From the NCBI RefSeq assembly GCF_016862435.1, contig NZ_BOMY01000043.1:1-64000 (forward strand): 64,000 nucleotides of DNA, given 5' to 3'. The translations under genes and the position numbers were made by a program. This document shows positions 25,206 to 33,482 of this stretch, piece after piece. The notes below the pieces were generated by a model that worked only from the letters and a program-made list of their open reading frames with translations, was not told the origin of the DNA and made no database searches. Source of the DNA: Paractinoplanes tereljensis. Lineage in GTDB: Bacteria; Actinomycetota; Actinomycetes; Mycobacteriales; Micromonosporaceae. Position 1 is the first letter of the stretch. The number at the start of each line of letters is the position of its first letter.

Positions 25206-26516
25206 TCAGCCGCCCAGCTGCATGACGCTGTTGACCTTCTTGTCGGCATCGGCGAGCCCGGCGTCCAGGTCCTTGACCTTGCCGGCCTGGTAGTTCACCA
25301 GGAACTGGCCGAAGGTCTCCTGGTAGGCCGGACCGGACGCGGACGGCGGCGTGGTCGACGAGTTCGGGTTGTTGAAGATGTCGATGAACGCCTTGAAGTC
25401 GGCATCGGCGTTCAGCGTCGGGTCGGCGATCGACTTGGTGGTGGTCGGCACGTTCTTGATCAGCCCGGCCAGCTTGGTGACGGCCGCGTCATCCGTGGTC
25501 AGGTACTTGATCAGTTCCCAGGCCGCCTCGGGGTTCTTGGCGTTCTTGGAGATGCCCATGATGTTGCCGGTCACGTAGCCGCCGCCGTAGCGGGCGGGGT
25601 CGGCGGCCGGGAGCGGTGCTACGCCGTACTTCAGATTGGGGCTTTGGTCCTTGAGGAAGGCCAGTCGGTACTCGGCGTCGATGTTGATCGCGACCTGGCC
25701 CTTCTGGAACGCGTTGTCCGCGCTGAACTCGTCACCCAGGCCGGCCTTGAACTTGGTGAGCTTGTCGTAGCCGTACCAGTCGACGAGGTTCTTCTGCCAG
25801 GTCAGCAGGGTCTTCCAGGCCGGGTCGGAGCCGACCGCGGACTTGCCGTCGTCGGTCAGCCACTTGGCGCCGACGGCCGGGGCGAGGTGTGCGGCGGCGT
25901 TCTCGTAGAAGTCGTAGAGCGGGAGGAAGCCGACCGTCTTCAGCGAGCCGTCCGGGTTGCGTACGGTCAGCTTCTTGGCGTCTTCGGTCAGCTCGTCCAG
26001 AGTCTTCGGCGGGCCGGCGATGCCGGCCTTGGCGAAGAGGTCTTTGTTGTAGAACATCCCGTACGCGTCGGCGAGGAAGGGCATCGCGCAGCGCTTGCCG
26101 CCGAACTCGGTGTACGACCGGGTGGTCGCGTTCAGCTGGTTGAGGTCCACTTTGTCCCGGGTGATGTACGGGGTGAGATCCACCCACGCGCCGGACGAGC
26201 AGAACTTGCCGACGATGTCGGTGGAGTAGGAGAGGCCGATGTCCGGCCCGTTGCCGGCCCCGATCGCCTGGGTGACCTTGGAGTCGTCCTGCCCGGACTT
26301 GACGGTGACCTTGATGTTCGGGTGAGTGGACTCGAAGTCCTTGATCACCTGGTCGATCGCGTCGGCCTCACGCTCGGTGAAGAAGTGCCAGAGCTCGACG
26401 GTGCCGGAGACCGAGGCGCCGGGCGCGGCGACCTTGTTCTCCTTGGGCGCGGGGGTGCAGGCGGCGGTGGTGAGCAAGGTAAGGGCAAAAAGGGCAGAGG
26501 GTAGCCGTTTGTTCAC
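25206..26516 (-). CDS. csnE: Sugar-binding lipoprotein of CUT1 ABC transporter
   Basis: A 436-residue extracellular receptor. The GTG start has GAGAGG upstream. The lipoprotein signal ends LLTTAAC with acylated Cys20. The mature protein has the family-1 binding-protein fold (GTVELWHFFTEREADAIDQV; FLADAYGMFYNKDLFAKAGI; GYVTGNIMGISKNAKNPEAA). Position at the head of the permease/GH4/kinase genes, and the chitosanase next door, point to chitosan oligosaccharides as ligand; that is inference. The promoter region carries an AACAGTTA site shared with the regulator and chitosanase promoters. Confidence 0.9.
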   Translation of the reverse strand: MNKRLPSALFALTLLTTAACTPAPKENKVAAPGASVSGTVELWHFFTEREADAIDQVIKDFESTHPNIKVTVKSGQDDSKVTQAIGAGNGPDIGLSYSTDIVGKFCSSGAWVDLTPYITRDKVDLNQLNATTRSYTEFGGKRCAMPFLADAYGMFYNKDLFAKAGIAGPPKTLDELTEDAKKLTVRNPDGSLKTVGFLPLYDFYENAAAHLAPAVGAKWLTDDGKSAVGSDPAWKTLLTWQKNLVDWYGYDKLTKFKAGLGDEFSADNAFQKGQVAINIDAEYRLAFLKDQSPNLKYGVAPLPAADPARYGGGYVTGNIMGISKNAKNPEAAWELIKYLTTDDAAVTKLAGLIKNVPTTTKSIADPTLNADADFKAFIDIFNNPNSSTTPPSASGPAYQETFGQFLVNYQAGKVKDLDAGLADADKKVNSVMQLGG

Positions 26517-26532
26517 TTTGGGCCTCTCAAAG

Positions 26533-26542
26533 AACAGTTAGC
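26533..26542. promoter_or_regulatory. AACAGTTA site before the binding-protein gene
   Basis: On the minus strand the site reads CTAACTGTTCT, sharing TAACTGTTCT with the chitosanase promoter site and AACTGTT with the site at the regulator promoter. It overlaps the regulator's stop codon, 17 bases before the binding-protein GTG, and is a likely operator. Confidence 0.55.
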
Positions 26543-27710
26543 TGTCGCGGATAGCAGTGATGAGGGCTTCCCGGACCGCGGCGAGACCGGCGTCGAGCGC
26601 GCCGAGCAGCACCGCGTCGTCTGCGATGGTGGTGACCGCGATCGAGCTCTCCAGCGGCGCGGCCCGGCGTACCGCGGCGTTCACCGCGGCCAGCAGGGTT
26701 TCGCCGCCGGCCTGCGCGATCGGGCCGGCCAGTACCACCAGATAGGGGTCGAGAACGGCGATCACGGCGGCCAGGCCGACCGCGACGCGATCGGCCAGCG
26801 TGGTGAGGAACTCGCCGGAGGTCCCCGCGGCGGCCCGGACGACCGCCGCCGGGGTGTCCCCGGCGATGCCGTTGTCCCGGGCCAGTTCCATGATCGCCGC
26901 GCCGCCGAAGAGATCCTGCAGGTCGAGCTTGCGATCGGTGGAGTCCGGCGAGTAGAGCGGCATGTAACCGATCTCGCCGGCGCCGCCGCGAGCGCCGCGG
27001 ATCAGCTTGCCGGCGATGTCGATGGCCAGACCGAGACCGTCCTGGCCCATCCAGAGCAGCGCGAATCCCTCCGCGTCGCGGGCGGTGCCGCGTTTGCGCT
27101 CGGCCACCGCGGCCAGGTTGACGTCGTTGTCGACGCCGACGTGGGTGCCGAGGGCGGCCGCGATCTCCGGCACCAGGCCGGCCCGGCCGAAGCCGGGCAC
27201 GTCCACGTGCCGGATGGTCTCGGTGCGGGCATCCCAGGAGCCGGGTACGCCGAGCTGCACGTGCCCGATCCGGTCGGCCGGGACGTCGGCCTCCGCGCGT
27301 AGCCGGGCGACCACGTCGACGAGCGCGACGGCCGGTTCGGTGCCGAGGAAGTCGATGCGCGACTCGAACCGGACGCGGACCGCACCGGTCAGGTCGCAGA
27401 GCGCGGCGGTCACCGAGGGGGTGCCGCTGGTGCCGATGTCGCGGACGGATACCGCGACCGCGTACGCCGCATCGGGGTTCGCCGCGTAGATCTCGGCGTT
27501 CGGCCCCGGGCGGCCACTGTTGTGGCCCACCACGTTGACCAGGCCGGCCTCGGTGAGCCGGCGCAGCACTTCGGAAATGGTCGGGGTGGACAGGGCGGTG
27601 AGCTTGCGCAAGTCGGAGCGGGTGAGCATCCCTGGGTCGAGCAGGTGCGCTAGAGCGGCGCTCTCGTTCATGGCGCGGAGCAGCTTGGACGAGCCGGCCA
27701 GACGCGTCAA
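26538..27710 (-). CDS. csnR: ROK-family transcriptional repressor of the chitosan locus
   Basis: A 390-residue regulator with an N-terminal winged helix (LTRSDLRKLTALSTPTISEV, recognition helix about residues 38-58) and a C-terminal ROK sugar-sensing domain (LGVPGSWDARTETIRHVDVP; VGVDNDVNLAAVAE; GGAGEIGYMPLYSP). The Cys-rich ROK zinc motif is missing, as in CsnR/Rok7B7-like regulators of actinomycetes. The start is taken as TTG 27710, preceded by GGGAG. The longer frame back to 27782 would include the gene's own -35 and -10 sequences and operator. It likely represses the downstream transporter operon, itself and the divergent chitosanase, with a glucosamine oligomer as inducer. Confidence 0.85.
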   Translation of the reverse strand: MTRLAGSSKLLRAMNESAALAHLLDPGMLTRSDLRKLTALSTPTISEVLRRLTEAGLVNVVGHNSGRPGPNAEIYAANPDAAYAVAVSVRDIGTSGTPSVTAALCDLTGAVRVRFESRIDFLGTEPAVALVDVVARLRAEADVPADRIGHVQLGVPGSWDARTETIRHVDVPGFGRAGLVPEIAAALGTHVGVDNDVNLAAVAERKRGTARDAEGFALLWMGQDGLGLAIDIAGKLIRGARGGAGEIGYMPLYSPDSTDRKLDLQDLFGGAAIMELARDNGIAGDTPAAVVRAAAGTSGEFLTTLADRVAVGLAAVIAVLDPYLVVLAGPIAQAGGETLLAAVNAAVRRAAPLESSIAVTTIADDAVLLGALDAGLAAVREALITAIRDS

Positions 27711-27732
27711 CGGGGCTCCCTGCGGATAGGCA

Positions 27733-27782
27733 AACTGACTAACAGTTGCTCGGACGGTAGACAGAGCCCTCCCCCGTGTCAA
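27733..27782 (-). promoter_or_regulatory. csnR promoter with operator at the transcription start
   Basis: Minus-strand TTGACA (27777-27782), 17 bases, TACCGT (27754-27759). Immediately downstream lies AACTG-actaa-CAGTT (27733-27747), an inverted repeat that would cover the transcription start, indicating autoregulation. Confidence 0.7.
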
Positions 27783-27820
27783 GGCCCACCAAGCAGGCTA
27801 GACCACCTCATAGATGGCTA

Positions 27821-27849
27821 TTGATAAACCTGGTTAACTGTTCTAGCGT
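27821..27849 (+). promoter_or_regulatory. Chitosanase promoter with operator in the spacer
   Basis: TTGATA (27821-27826), 17 bases, TAGCGT (27844-27849). The spacer holds GGTTAACTGTTC, whose TAACTGTTCT is identical to the site before the binding-protein gene. A repressor here would block RNA polymerase directly. Confidence 0.7.
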
Positions 27850-27902
27850 CACTGCCCATCACGCGCGTGATCCCCTTCATCCCCCCTCCCCACAGGAGTG
27901 CC

Positions 27903-29126
27903 ATGAAACGCGTGCGGGCAGTTGCGTATGCCTCACTTGGCCTGGTCATCCCCGCTGCAGCCATCGCTTATGGACTGCTTCCGGCCAGCGCCGCGGTAGC
28001 CGGCCCGATCAAGGGTCTCGGCAGCAAGTGCATCGACGTCGCCGGCGGTTCGAGCGCCAACGGCTCCGCCGTGCAGCTCTACGACTGCAACGGCAGCGCC
28101 GCCCAGCAGTGGACCGTCGGGAACACCGACAACACCATCCGGGCGCTCGGTAAGTGCCTCGACGTCACCTCCGCCTCGACCGCGAACGGAGCGAAGATCC
28201 AGCTCTACGACTGCAACGCCACCGGCGCGCAGAAGTGGACCGTGTCCAACGGCGCGCTGGTCAACAGCGGGTCGGGCAAGTGCCTCGACGTGACCGACAA
28301 GAGCACGGCGAACGGCGCTCGGCTGCAGATCTGGACGTGCTCGAACACCACGAACCAGACTTGGGTCATGCCCGGCGGAACCACTCCCACAACACCGCCC
28401 ACCTCGTCACCCACCTCTGCCCCTTCAGGCAAGAGCCTGGACGATCCGGCGAAGAAGGACGTCGCCATGCAGATCGTCTCGGCGGCGGAGAACTCGTCGC
28501 TGAACTGGCGGGCCCAGTTCGCCTACATCGAGGACATCGGTGACGGGCGCGGTTACACGGCCGGCATCATCGGGTTCTGCTCCGGGACCGGCGACATGCT
28601 GGAACTGGTGCAGGCGTACACCGCCACCAAGCCGTCCAATGTGCTCGCCAAGTACCTCCCGGCGCTGCGCAACGTCGACGGCACCGACTCGCACTCGGGC
28701 CTCGACCCCAACTTCACCAAGGACTGGAAGACCGCGGCGGCCGACACCGTGTTCCAGGCCGCCCAGGAAGCCGAGCGGGACCGGGTCTACTTCAACCCCT
28801 CGGTGCGGGACGGCAAGAGCGACGGCGTGCGGGCTCTCGGCCAGTTCGCCTACTACGACGCCTCGGTCATGCACGGTTACGAGGGCTTCCGGTCCATCCG
28901 CAGCCGCGCTCTGACCAAGGCCAAGCCGCCGTCGCAGGGCGGGGACGAGCGCGCCTGGCTCAACGTCTTCCTCAACGAGCGGGTCGTCGAGATGAAGAAG
29001 GAGGAGGCGCACTCGGACACCTCCCGGGTCGACACGGCCCAGCGCGTCTTCCTCAACAACAGCAACTTCGACCTGAACACGCCGCTGGACTTCGCGGTCT
29101 ACGGCGAGAACTTCCACATCGGCTGA
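27903..29126 (+). CDS. csn: Secreted GH46 chitosanase with N-terminal ricin-type lectin domain
   Basis: A 407-residue endo-chitosanase. An AGGAG ribosome site precedes the ATG. A signal peptide (to about residue 31), then a three-fold ricin-B beta-trefoil (about 35-158; repeated GKCLDVTSxSTANGA and QxW motifs), then a Thr/Pro/Ser linker, then the GH46 domain (about 183-407). The catalytic acid is the Glu of SAAENSSLNW and the base the Asp of YIEDIGDGRG, matching Glu22 and Asp40 of Streptomyces N174 chitosanase. A lectin module N-terminal to GH46 is less common than single-domain forms. It hydrolyses chitosan outside the cell to oligomers for the adjacent ABC system. Confidence 0.95.
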   Translation: MKRVRAVAYASLGLVIPAAAIAYGLLPASAAVAGPIKGLGSKCIDVAGGSSANGSAVQLYDCNGSAAQQWTVGNTDNTIRALGKCLDVTSASTANGAKIQLYDCNATGAQKWTVSNGALVNSGSGKCLDVTDKSTANGARLQIWTCSNTTNQTWVMPGGTTPTTPPTSSPTSAPSGKSLDDPAKKDVAMQIVSAAENSSLNWRAQFAYIEDIGDGRGYTAGIIGFCSGTGDMLELVQAYTATKPSNVLAKYLPALRNVDGTDSHSGLDPNFTKDWKTAAADTVFQAAQEAERDRVYFNPSVRDGKSDGVRALGQFAYYDASVMHGYEGFRSIRSRALTKAKPPSQGGDERAWLNVFLNERVVEMKKEEAHSDTSRVDTAQRVFLNNSNFDLNTPLDFAVYGENFHIG

Positions 29127-29134
29127 GTCCGGGC

Positions 29135-29160
29135 ACCCGGGGCGCTTCGGCGCCCCGGGT
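29135..29160 (+). terminator. Terminator hairpin after chitosanase
   Basis: An 11-bp perfect stem (29135-29145 with 29150-29160) capped by a stable C(TTCG)G tetraloop, nine bases after the stop. No T-run follows. Confidence 0.8.
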
Positions 29161-29172
29161 ACCTTGTCGGAC

Positions 29173-29817
29173 ATGGTCGATCTTCTGCTCGCCGGCGCGG
29201 CCGTGGTGGTTCTCGTCGCGGTGACCGTGGTGCTGGTCCGGGGCGAGCGCCGCGGGCTGGTCGGCCTGGTGGCGTTGCTGGTGCTGGCGGCCGGCACGTT
29301 CACGGTGGCGATCTATCACCATGCGTCCGCGCCTGATGTCGTCCTTCCGGACCTGCCGATCGCGGCGTCCAGCCCGGCCGCCCAGGGCCTCGGGACGGCG
29401 ACCCTGCACGTCGAGGTGCCGATGGGGGCCGGGGACAAATATCCGCAGGGGGCGATCTGGCTCGACCCGCCGCGGGCCGGCACCAACGCCTACACCGGCG
29501 ATCTCTCGCTGCTCTGCTCGACGCCCGGCAAGACCGATCATGATCAGAACTGCACCGGCGGCGACAAGCGGGTGTGGACCGTCGAGCCGCTCGAGAAGCG
29601 GGCCCTGGTCAGCCCGGCCACCGGTGATCCGTTCGCCGACCCGGCGGCCTGCGCCGAGGGCAACCTCAGCTATCAGGTGGGCTATCTGGAGCTCGTCGCC
29701 GGTAAGGGGTATTGCGCGCGCATCGCCGATCGGATCTTCGCGTTGCGGATCCCGGATTTTCCGGTCGATCAGCCGCTGCCGAGGGCGCTGAACGCCGAGG
29801 TCGCGGTCCTAGGGTGA
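29173..29817 (+). CDS. Two-helix membrane protein, unknown
   Basis: A 214-residue protein. Two N-terminal helices (MVDLLLAGAAVVVLVAVTVV and LVGLVALLVLAAGTFTVAI) flank a short basic loop and are followed by an extracytoplasmic domain containing four cysteines (LLCSTPG, QNCTGG, AACAEG, GYCARI), probably two disulfides. ATG 29173 is chosen; TACCTT lies seven bases before it. I recognise no family and see no link to the chitosanase apart from position. Confidence 0.65.
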   Translation: MVDLLLAGAAVVVLVAVTVVLVRGERRGLVGLVALLVLAAGTFTVAIYHHASAPDVVLPDLPIAASSPAAQGLGTATLHVEVPMGAGDKYPQGAIWLDPPRAGTNAYTGDLSLLCSTPGKTDHDQNCTGGDKRVWTVEPLEKRALVSPATGDPFADPAACAEGNLSYQVGYLELVAGKGYCARIADRIFALRIPDFPVDQPLPRALNAEVAVLG

Positions 29818-29871
29818 AAACCGACATAGCGGGCCTGGTTGTCCGGCCTCTCAAGCGTCCATTAGGTTCAG

Positions 29872-30720
29872 ATGGTGTCAACGATGGTGCCTACGCTGTT
29901 CTCCGGGCTGGTCGATGACGCCTCTTTGCTTCCGCCCAGCCTCATCAGCCTGTCCGATGCCGTCGCCAAGCACGTCGAGCATCGCGAGGCCTGGTTCGCC
30001 GGGCTGCTCGGTCCGCTACTGATCCCCGCCTCATTGATAAGCGTCGAAGTCCCTCAACGGGATCTGCCGGTCGCGCTGGTCGGCGACGTCGCGCTGAGCG
30101 CGATGCCGATCGTCGTCGAGAAACTGCGGGCGACCGGCGCGGTGATCTTCCACCTCGAGGCGCCGGTGGCCCGGCGCGGCGAAGACCCACAACCCGGCCT
30201 GGCCGATCTGCGCACGCTGACCGAACAGGACAAAGACCTCCAGGTGTACGCCGAGATCCCGCTCAGTTGGGGCCTGCTCGGCGCGCTCGACACGGTGGCC
30301 GAGTGCCGGGCCGCGAGCCTGCGCATCGCCCCCAAATTCCGGGTCGGCGGACTCGCCGCCGAGCTGTTCCCCACTCCCGTCGAGCTGGCCGCGGTGATCT
30401 GCGCCTGCCGCGACCGGGAGTTGCCGTTCCGGCTGGCCGCCGGCCTGCGCCATGCGATCCGGCACACCGACCCGGAGACCGGCTTCACCCACCACGGCTT
30501 CCTCAACGTGGTGGCGGCCGGCATCCTCGCGGCCGAGGGTGCTGAGGTGGCCGAGGTGGCCGAGGTGCTGGCCGCGACCCATCCCTTGCCCCTGGTCGAG
30601 CCGTGCCGGCGGCGGCGCGACGAGACCCGTCCGCTGTTCGTCGGCTTCGGAGCGGCAAGCGTTGTCGAACCCCTGACCGAGCTGATCCGGCTCGGCCTGA
30701 TCAACGGTGGTCCTGAATGA
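29872..30720 (+). CDS. Conserved protein of unknown function, coupled to fumarylacetoacetase
   Basis: A 282-residue cytoplasmic protein without signal or membrane segments. Alternation of strands and helices (VALVGDVALSAMPIVVEKL, AVIFHLEAPVAR, QVYAEIPLSWG, LRIAPKFRVGGL, FRLAAGLRHAIRHTDPETG) suggests a TIM-barrel-like fold, and FTHHGFLN is a strikingly polar motif that could line an active site. Its stop overlaps the fumarylacetoacetase ATG (ATGA), so the two are translationally coupled and may act in the same catabolic route. No function is assigned. Confidence 0.7.
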   Translation: MVSTMVPTLFSGLVDDASLLPPSLISLSDAVAKHVEHREAWFAGLLGPLLIPASLISVEVPQRDLPVALVGDVALSAMPIVVEKLRATGAVIFHLEAPVARRGEDPQPGLADLRTLTEQDKDLQVYAEIPLSWGLLGALDTVAECRAASLRIAPKFRVGGLAAELFPTPVELAAVICACRDRELPFRLAAGLRHAIRHTDPETGFTHHGFLNVVAAGILAAEGAEVAEVAEVLAATHPLPLVEPCRRRRDETRPLFVGFGAASVVEPLTELIRLGLINGGPE

Positions 30721-31814
30721 GCCGGTACGGCAGCGAAAACCTTCCCTACGGCGTGTTCAGCCGGCCGCGCGGCGAGCGCCGTCTCGGCGTACGCCTGGGG
30801 TCCTCGGTTGTTGATCTTTCGGTGTTGGGTGGGCAGTTGGCCGCGCCGTCGCTCAATGCCCTGCTCGCGGCGGGTCCGGCCGGATGGGCCGCGGCCCGGG
30901 CCGCGGTCACCGAGCTCGCGGCCGGGTCGCCGGAGCGCATCCCGCTCAGCGAGGTGACCCTGCACCTGCCGTTCGAGGTGGCCGACTACACCGACTTCTA
31001 CTCGTCCGAGCACCATGCGCGGAACGTGTCGGCGATCCTGCGGCCCGGCGAGGCCGGCCTGCCGCCGCACTGGAAGCACCTGCCGATCGGCTATCACGGC
31101 CGGTCCAGCACGGTGGTGGTGTCCGGCACTCCGATCCGGCGGCCGCACGGGCAACTCGGCGAGGGGGTGTTCGGGCCGTCCCGGCGGCTCGACGTCGAGG
31201 CCGAGGTCGGGTTCGTGGTGGGGGTGCCCGGGCGGCGGCTGCGCACCACCGACTTCGCCGGCCACGTCTTCGGGATCACGCTGGTCAACGACTGGTCGGC
31301 CCGGGACATCCAGGCTTGGGAATACCGTCCGCTCGGCCCGTTTCTGGCCAAGTCGTTCGCGACCTCGGTGTCGCCGTGGGTGGTGCCGCTGTCGGCGCTG
31401 GTTGGGTCTTCTTCCCCCTTGCAAGATCCACAGCCGCTCGATTACTTATTGCCGGCCGGGCCGGGCTTCGACCTGCGGCTCTCGGTCGAATGGAACGACA
31501 CCCGGGTGTCGGCGCCGCCGTTCGCCTCGATGTACTGGACCGCGGCCCAGCAGTTGGCCCACCTGACCAGCAACGGCGCCTCGGTGCGCACCGGTGATCT
31601 GTTCGCCTCCGGCACCGTCTCCGGGCCCGCCCGCGACGAGGTCGGCTCGTTCCTCGAACTCACCCGCAACGGCGCCGAGCCGGTGAAGCTCGCCGATGGA
31701 AGTGTGCGCGGTTTCCTCGAGGACGGAGACAAGGTCACCATCTCCGGTACGGCCATCGGAGCGGCCGGCGTGGAAATCGGTCTGGGCGAGGTAACCGGAA
31801 CCGTAGTGCCCTAG
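30717..31814 (+). CDS. fahA: Fumarylacetoacetase
   Basis: Last step of tyrosine breakdown: hydrolyses fumarylacetoacetate to fumarate and acetoacetate. The N-terminal SH3-like part is followed by the catalytic barrel with DYTDFYSSEHHARNV (metal Asp and catalytic His), PIGYHGRSSTVVVSG, EVGFVVGV, VNDWSARDIQAWEY (metal ligands) and GPFLAKSFATSVSPWVV. At 365 residues it is a little shorter than the human or fungal enzymes (about 420). HPP dioxygenase, an earlier enzyme of the route, is encoded 9.7 kb downstream; homogentisate dioxygenase is not in the window. Confidence 0.92.
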   Translation: MSRYGSENLPYGVFSRPRGERRLGVRLGSSVVDLSVLGGQLAAPSLNALLAAGPAGWAAARAAVTELAAGSPERIPLSEVTLHLPFEVADYTDFYSSEHHARNVSAILRPGEAGLPPHWKHLPIGYHGRSSTVVVSGTPIRRPHGQLGEGVFGPSRRLDVEAEVGFVVGVPGRRLRTTDFAGHVFGITLVNDWSARDIQAWEYRPLGPFLAKSFATSVSPWVVPLSALVGSSSPLQDPQPLDYLLPAGPGFDLRLSVEWNDTRVSAPPFASMYWTAAQQLAHLTSNGASVRTGDLFASGTVSGPARDEVGSFLELTRNGAEPVKLADGSVRGFLEDGDKVTISGTAIGAAGVEIGLGEVTGTVVP

Positions 31815-31860
31815 ACCGCGCGGACCTTACCCTCGTAGCGTGTATGCGGGAGGTCACTCT

Positions 31861-32319
31861 ATGTCGACGGTCGCGGTGACACGCCTGATCGAGGCCCCGG
31901 TCGCCTCGGTCTGGCAGGTGTTCACCGACCTGTCCCGAAGGCGCGACTGGTTGTCGGCCGTAACGAGGGTCGAGGTGCTCACCGGCGGGCCGTTCGGGGC
32001 CGGCGCGGCGTGGCGCGAGACCCGGCCGATGTCCGACGGTGGCGAGATCACCGAGGAGTTCCACGTGCTCGAGTGCGTGATTCCGGATCGGTTCGTGGTC
32101 ACCTCGCCGGGCATCGGCGCCGACTACAAGATGACGTACTCGTTCGTGCCGGTCGTCGCCGGTCGGCATCGCGGCGGCACGATGGTCACGATCGTCCAGG
32201 ACGGTGGTGCCACCGCGCCGGCCGGCCGCTTCCTCGCCCTGATCTTCGGCGGCCTGGCCGCCGGCACCGCCGAGGTGGCGATGCGCCGCGACCTGGACGA
32301 CCTGGCCGCCGTGGCCTGA
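31861..32319 (+). CDS. SRPBCC/START-like ligand-binding protein
   Basis: A 152-residue single-domain protein of the polyketide-cyclase/dehydrase (SRPBCC) helix-grip fold: VTRLIEAPVASVWQVFTDLS at the start, then EEFHVLECVIPDRFVVTS and a long C-terminal helix (AVAMRRDLDDLAAV region). Such proteins bind hydrophobic ligands; the role here is unknown. ATG 31861 follows a GGGAGG sequence by about ten bases. Confidence 0.78.
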   Translation: MSTVAVTRLIEAPVASVWQVFTDLSRRRDWLSAVTRVEVLTGGPFGAGAAWRETRPMSDGGEITEEFHVLECVIPDRFVVTSPGIGADYKMTYSFVPVVAGRHRGGTMVTIVQDGGATAPAGRFLALIFGGLAAGTAEVAMRRDLDDLAAVA

Positions 32320-32321
32320 CA

Positions 32322-32327
32322 TAGTCT
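32322..32327 (+). promoter_or_regulatory. -10 hexamer (TAGTCT) six bases before GTG 32334
   Basis: TAGTCT overlaps the end of the previous gene and is six bases from the GTG, which lacks a ribosome site; a leaderless transcript is likely. Confidence 0.4.
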
Positions 32328-32333
32328 CGGCTG

Positions 32334-33482
32334 GTGCAAAAGGTACTTCTGCGGGCGCTGGTCGCGCTGGTCGTGGCCGCCGCGGCGGTACTTGTCGGTT
32401 GGCGGGTGCTCGCTCCCGCCGAGGTGCTGGCCGTGGTCAAGTCGCCCGAACCGGCCGTCCACCAGGCGAATCCCGGCGTCACCGGCCACCTTCCGATCGC
32501 CCCGCTGATCGTCGACGACCGGATCCGGGTCTATGCCTCGAAACGGCAGATCCGGGCGGACGCGCCGGTCGACGCGAAGACCGTCTACACCGCGATCTGG
32601 TCGTTCCGGCGCTGGCCGCAGCAACTCTCCGGAGTGGTTGCGGTCGGACCCACCGTGATCAGTCGCTGGTCCGACGGCGAGTTGGTAGCCATCGACGGCC
32701 GCACCGGCACCATCGCCTGGCGGGCTTCCGGGCCGCCCGCTCCCGGATACTCCGGACACCGCACCGGCGCCGGCTCGGTCTGGCGACCGGCCGGCCTGCA
32801 CGTGGCCGGCGACGTCGTGCTGGTTTCTGGCCCTTCTCAGGCCGACGCATACGTGGCGAGCACCGGAACACGCCTCTGGAGCGCGGCCGGTCTCTGCGCC
32901 GACGGCTTCACCGCCGGGGGCGGCCGGTATATCTGCCCGTCCGGTGCCTTCGACACGGCGACCGGCGGCGCCGTCGGATCCTTCCCGGCCGGGCCTTACA
33001 CGCCGCTCGGCTGTGACGTGGCCGCCTCCGGCTGCGCAGGGCTTCGCGACGGTTCCGGGCGGGGCTGGCTCACCGACGGCTCGACGCCGGTGCGCGCGCC
33101 CGCCCTGGATGCCGCGGGCAGCACTGTCGCTCTCGGCCTGGTCTTCCAGCCCGCGGCCGACGCGCTGGTCGCCGTCGATCCGGTCAGTGGCGCTGCGGTG
33201 CGGCGCTATCCGGCGGGCGCGCAGGTGCTCGGGGTGGCCGGTCAGCAGGTGGTGTTGCTGACCGCGGACCGGCAGGTGATGGTGGTGTCGCCACGGGACG
33301 GCACGGTGCGGGCGACCTTCACGGCGGCCTTCGGGACCGAGCTGCCGAATTTTGACGTCGGCGGCGTGCAGGTGACCTCGCGGTACCTCGCGGTCGAACG
33401 ACTGGCTGTTTCCCGGCCGGCCGACCCGGATACTCCCGGTTACTACTACTCCGTGGACACCGTGCTGATGGCGGCGATCTGA
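32334..33482 (+). CDS. Membrane-anchored PQQ-like beta-propeller protein
   Basis: A 382-residue protein with one N-terminal helix (LLRALVALVVAAAAVLVGWRV) and an extracytoplasmic propeller built from repeats such as LVAIDGRTGTIAWRASG, DAYVASTGTRLWSAAG, LVAVDPVSGAAVRRYP and VMVVSPRDGTVRATF. These match PQQ-like (quinoprotein-type) blades, without evidence of bound PQQ. Two further proteins of the same design lie at 38.5 and 62.2 kb. The stop TGA shares one base with the next ATG. Confidence 0.75.
   Translation: MQKVLLRALVALVVAAAAVLVGWRVLAPAEVLAVVKSPEPAVHQANPGVTGHLPIAPLIVDDRIRVYASKRQIRADAPVDAKTVYTAIWSFRRWPQQLSGVVAVGPTVISRWSDGELVAIDGRTGTIAWRASGPPAPGYSGHRTGAGSVWRPAGLHVAGDVVLVSGPSQADAYVASTGTRLWSAAGLCADGFTAGGGRYICPSGAFDTATGGAVGSFPAGPYTPLGCDVAASGCAGLRDGSGRGWLTDGSTPVRAPALDAAGSTVALGLVFQPAADALVAVDPVSGAAVRRYPAGAQVLGVAGQQVVLLTADRQVMVVSPRDGTVRATFTAAFGTELPNFDVGGVQVTSRYLAVERLAVSRPADPDTPGYYYSVDTVLMAAI

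Noticed and set aside
26538..27782. Longer form of the chitosan-locus ROK regulator beginning at TTG 27782
   Set aside because: Those bases form a consensus -35, a -10 and an operator; the TTG at 27710 has GGGAG upstream and fits the family N-terminus.
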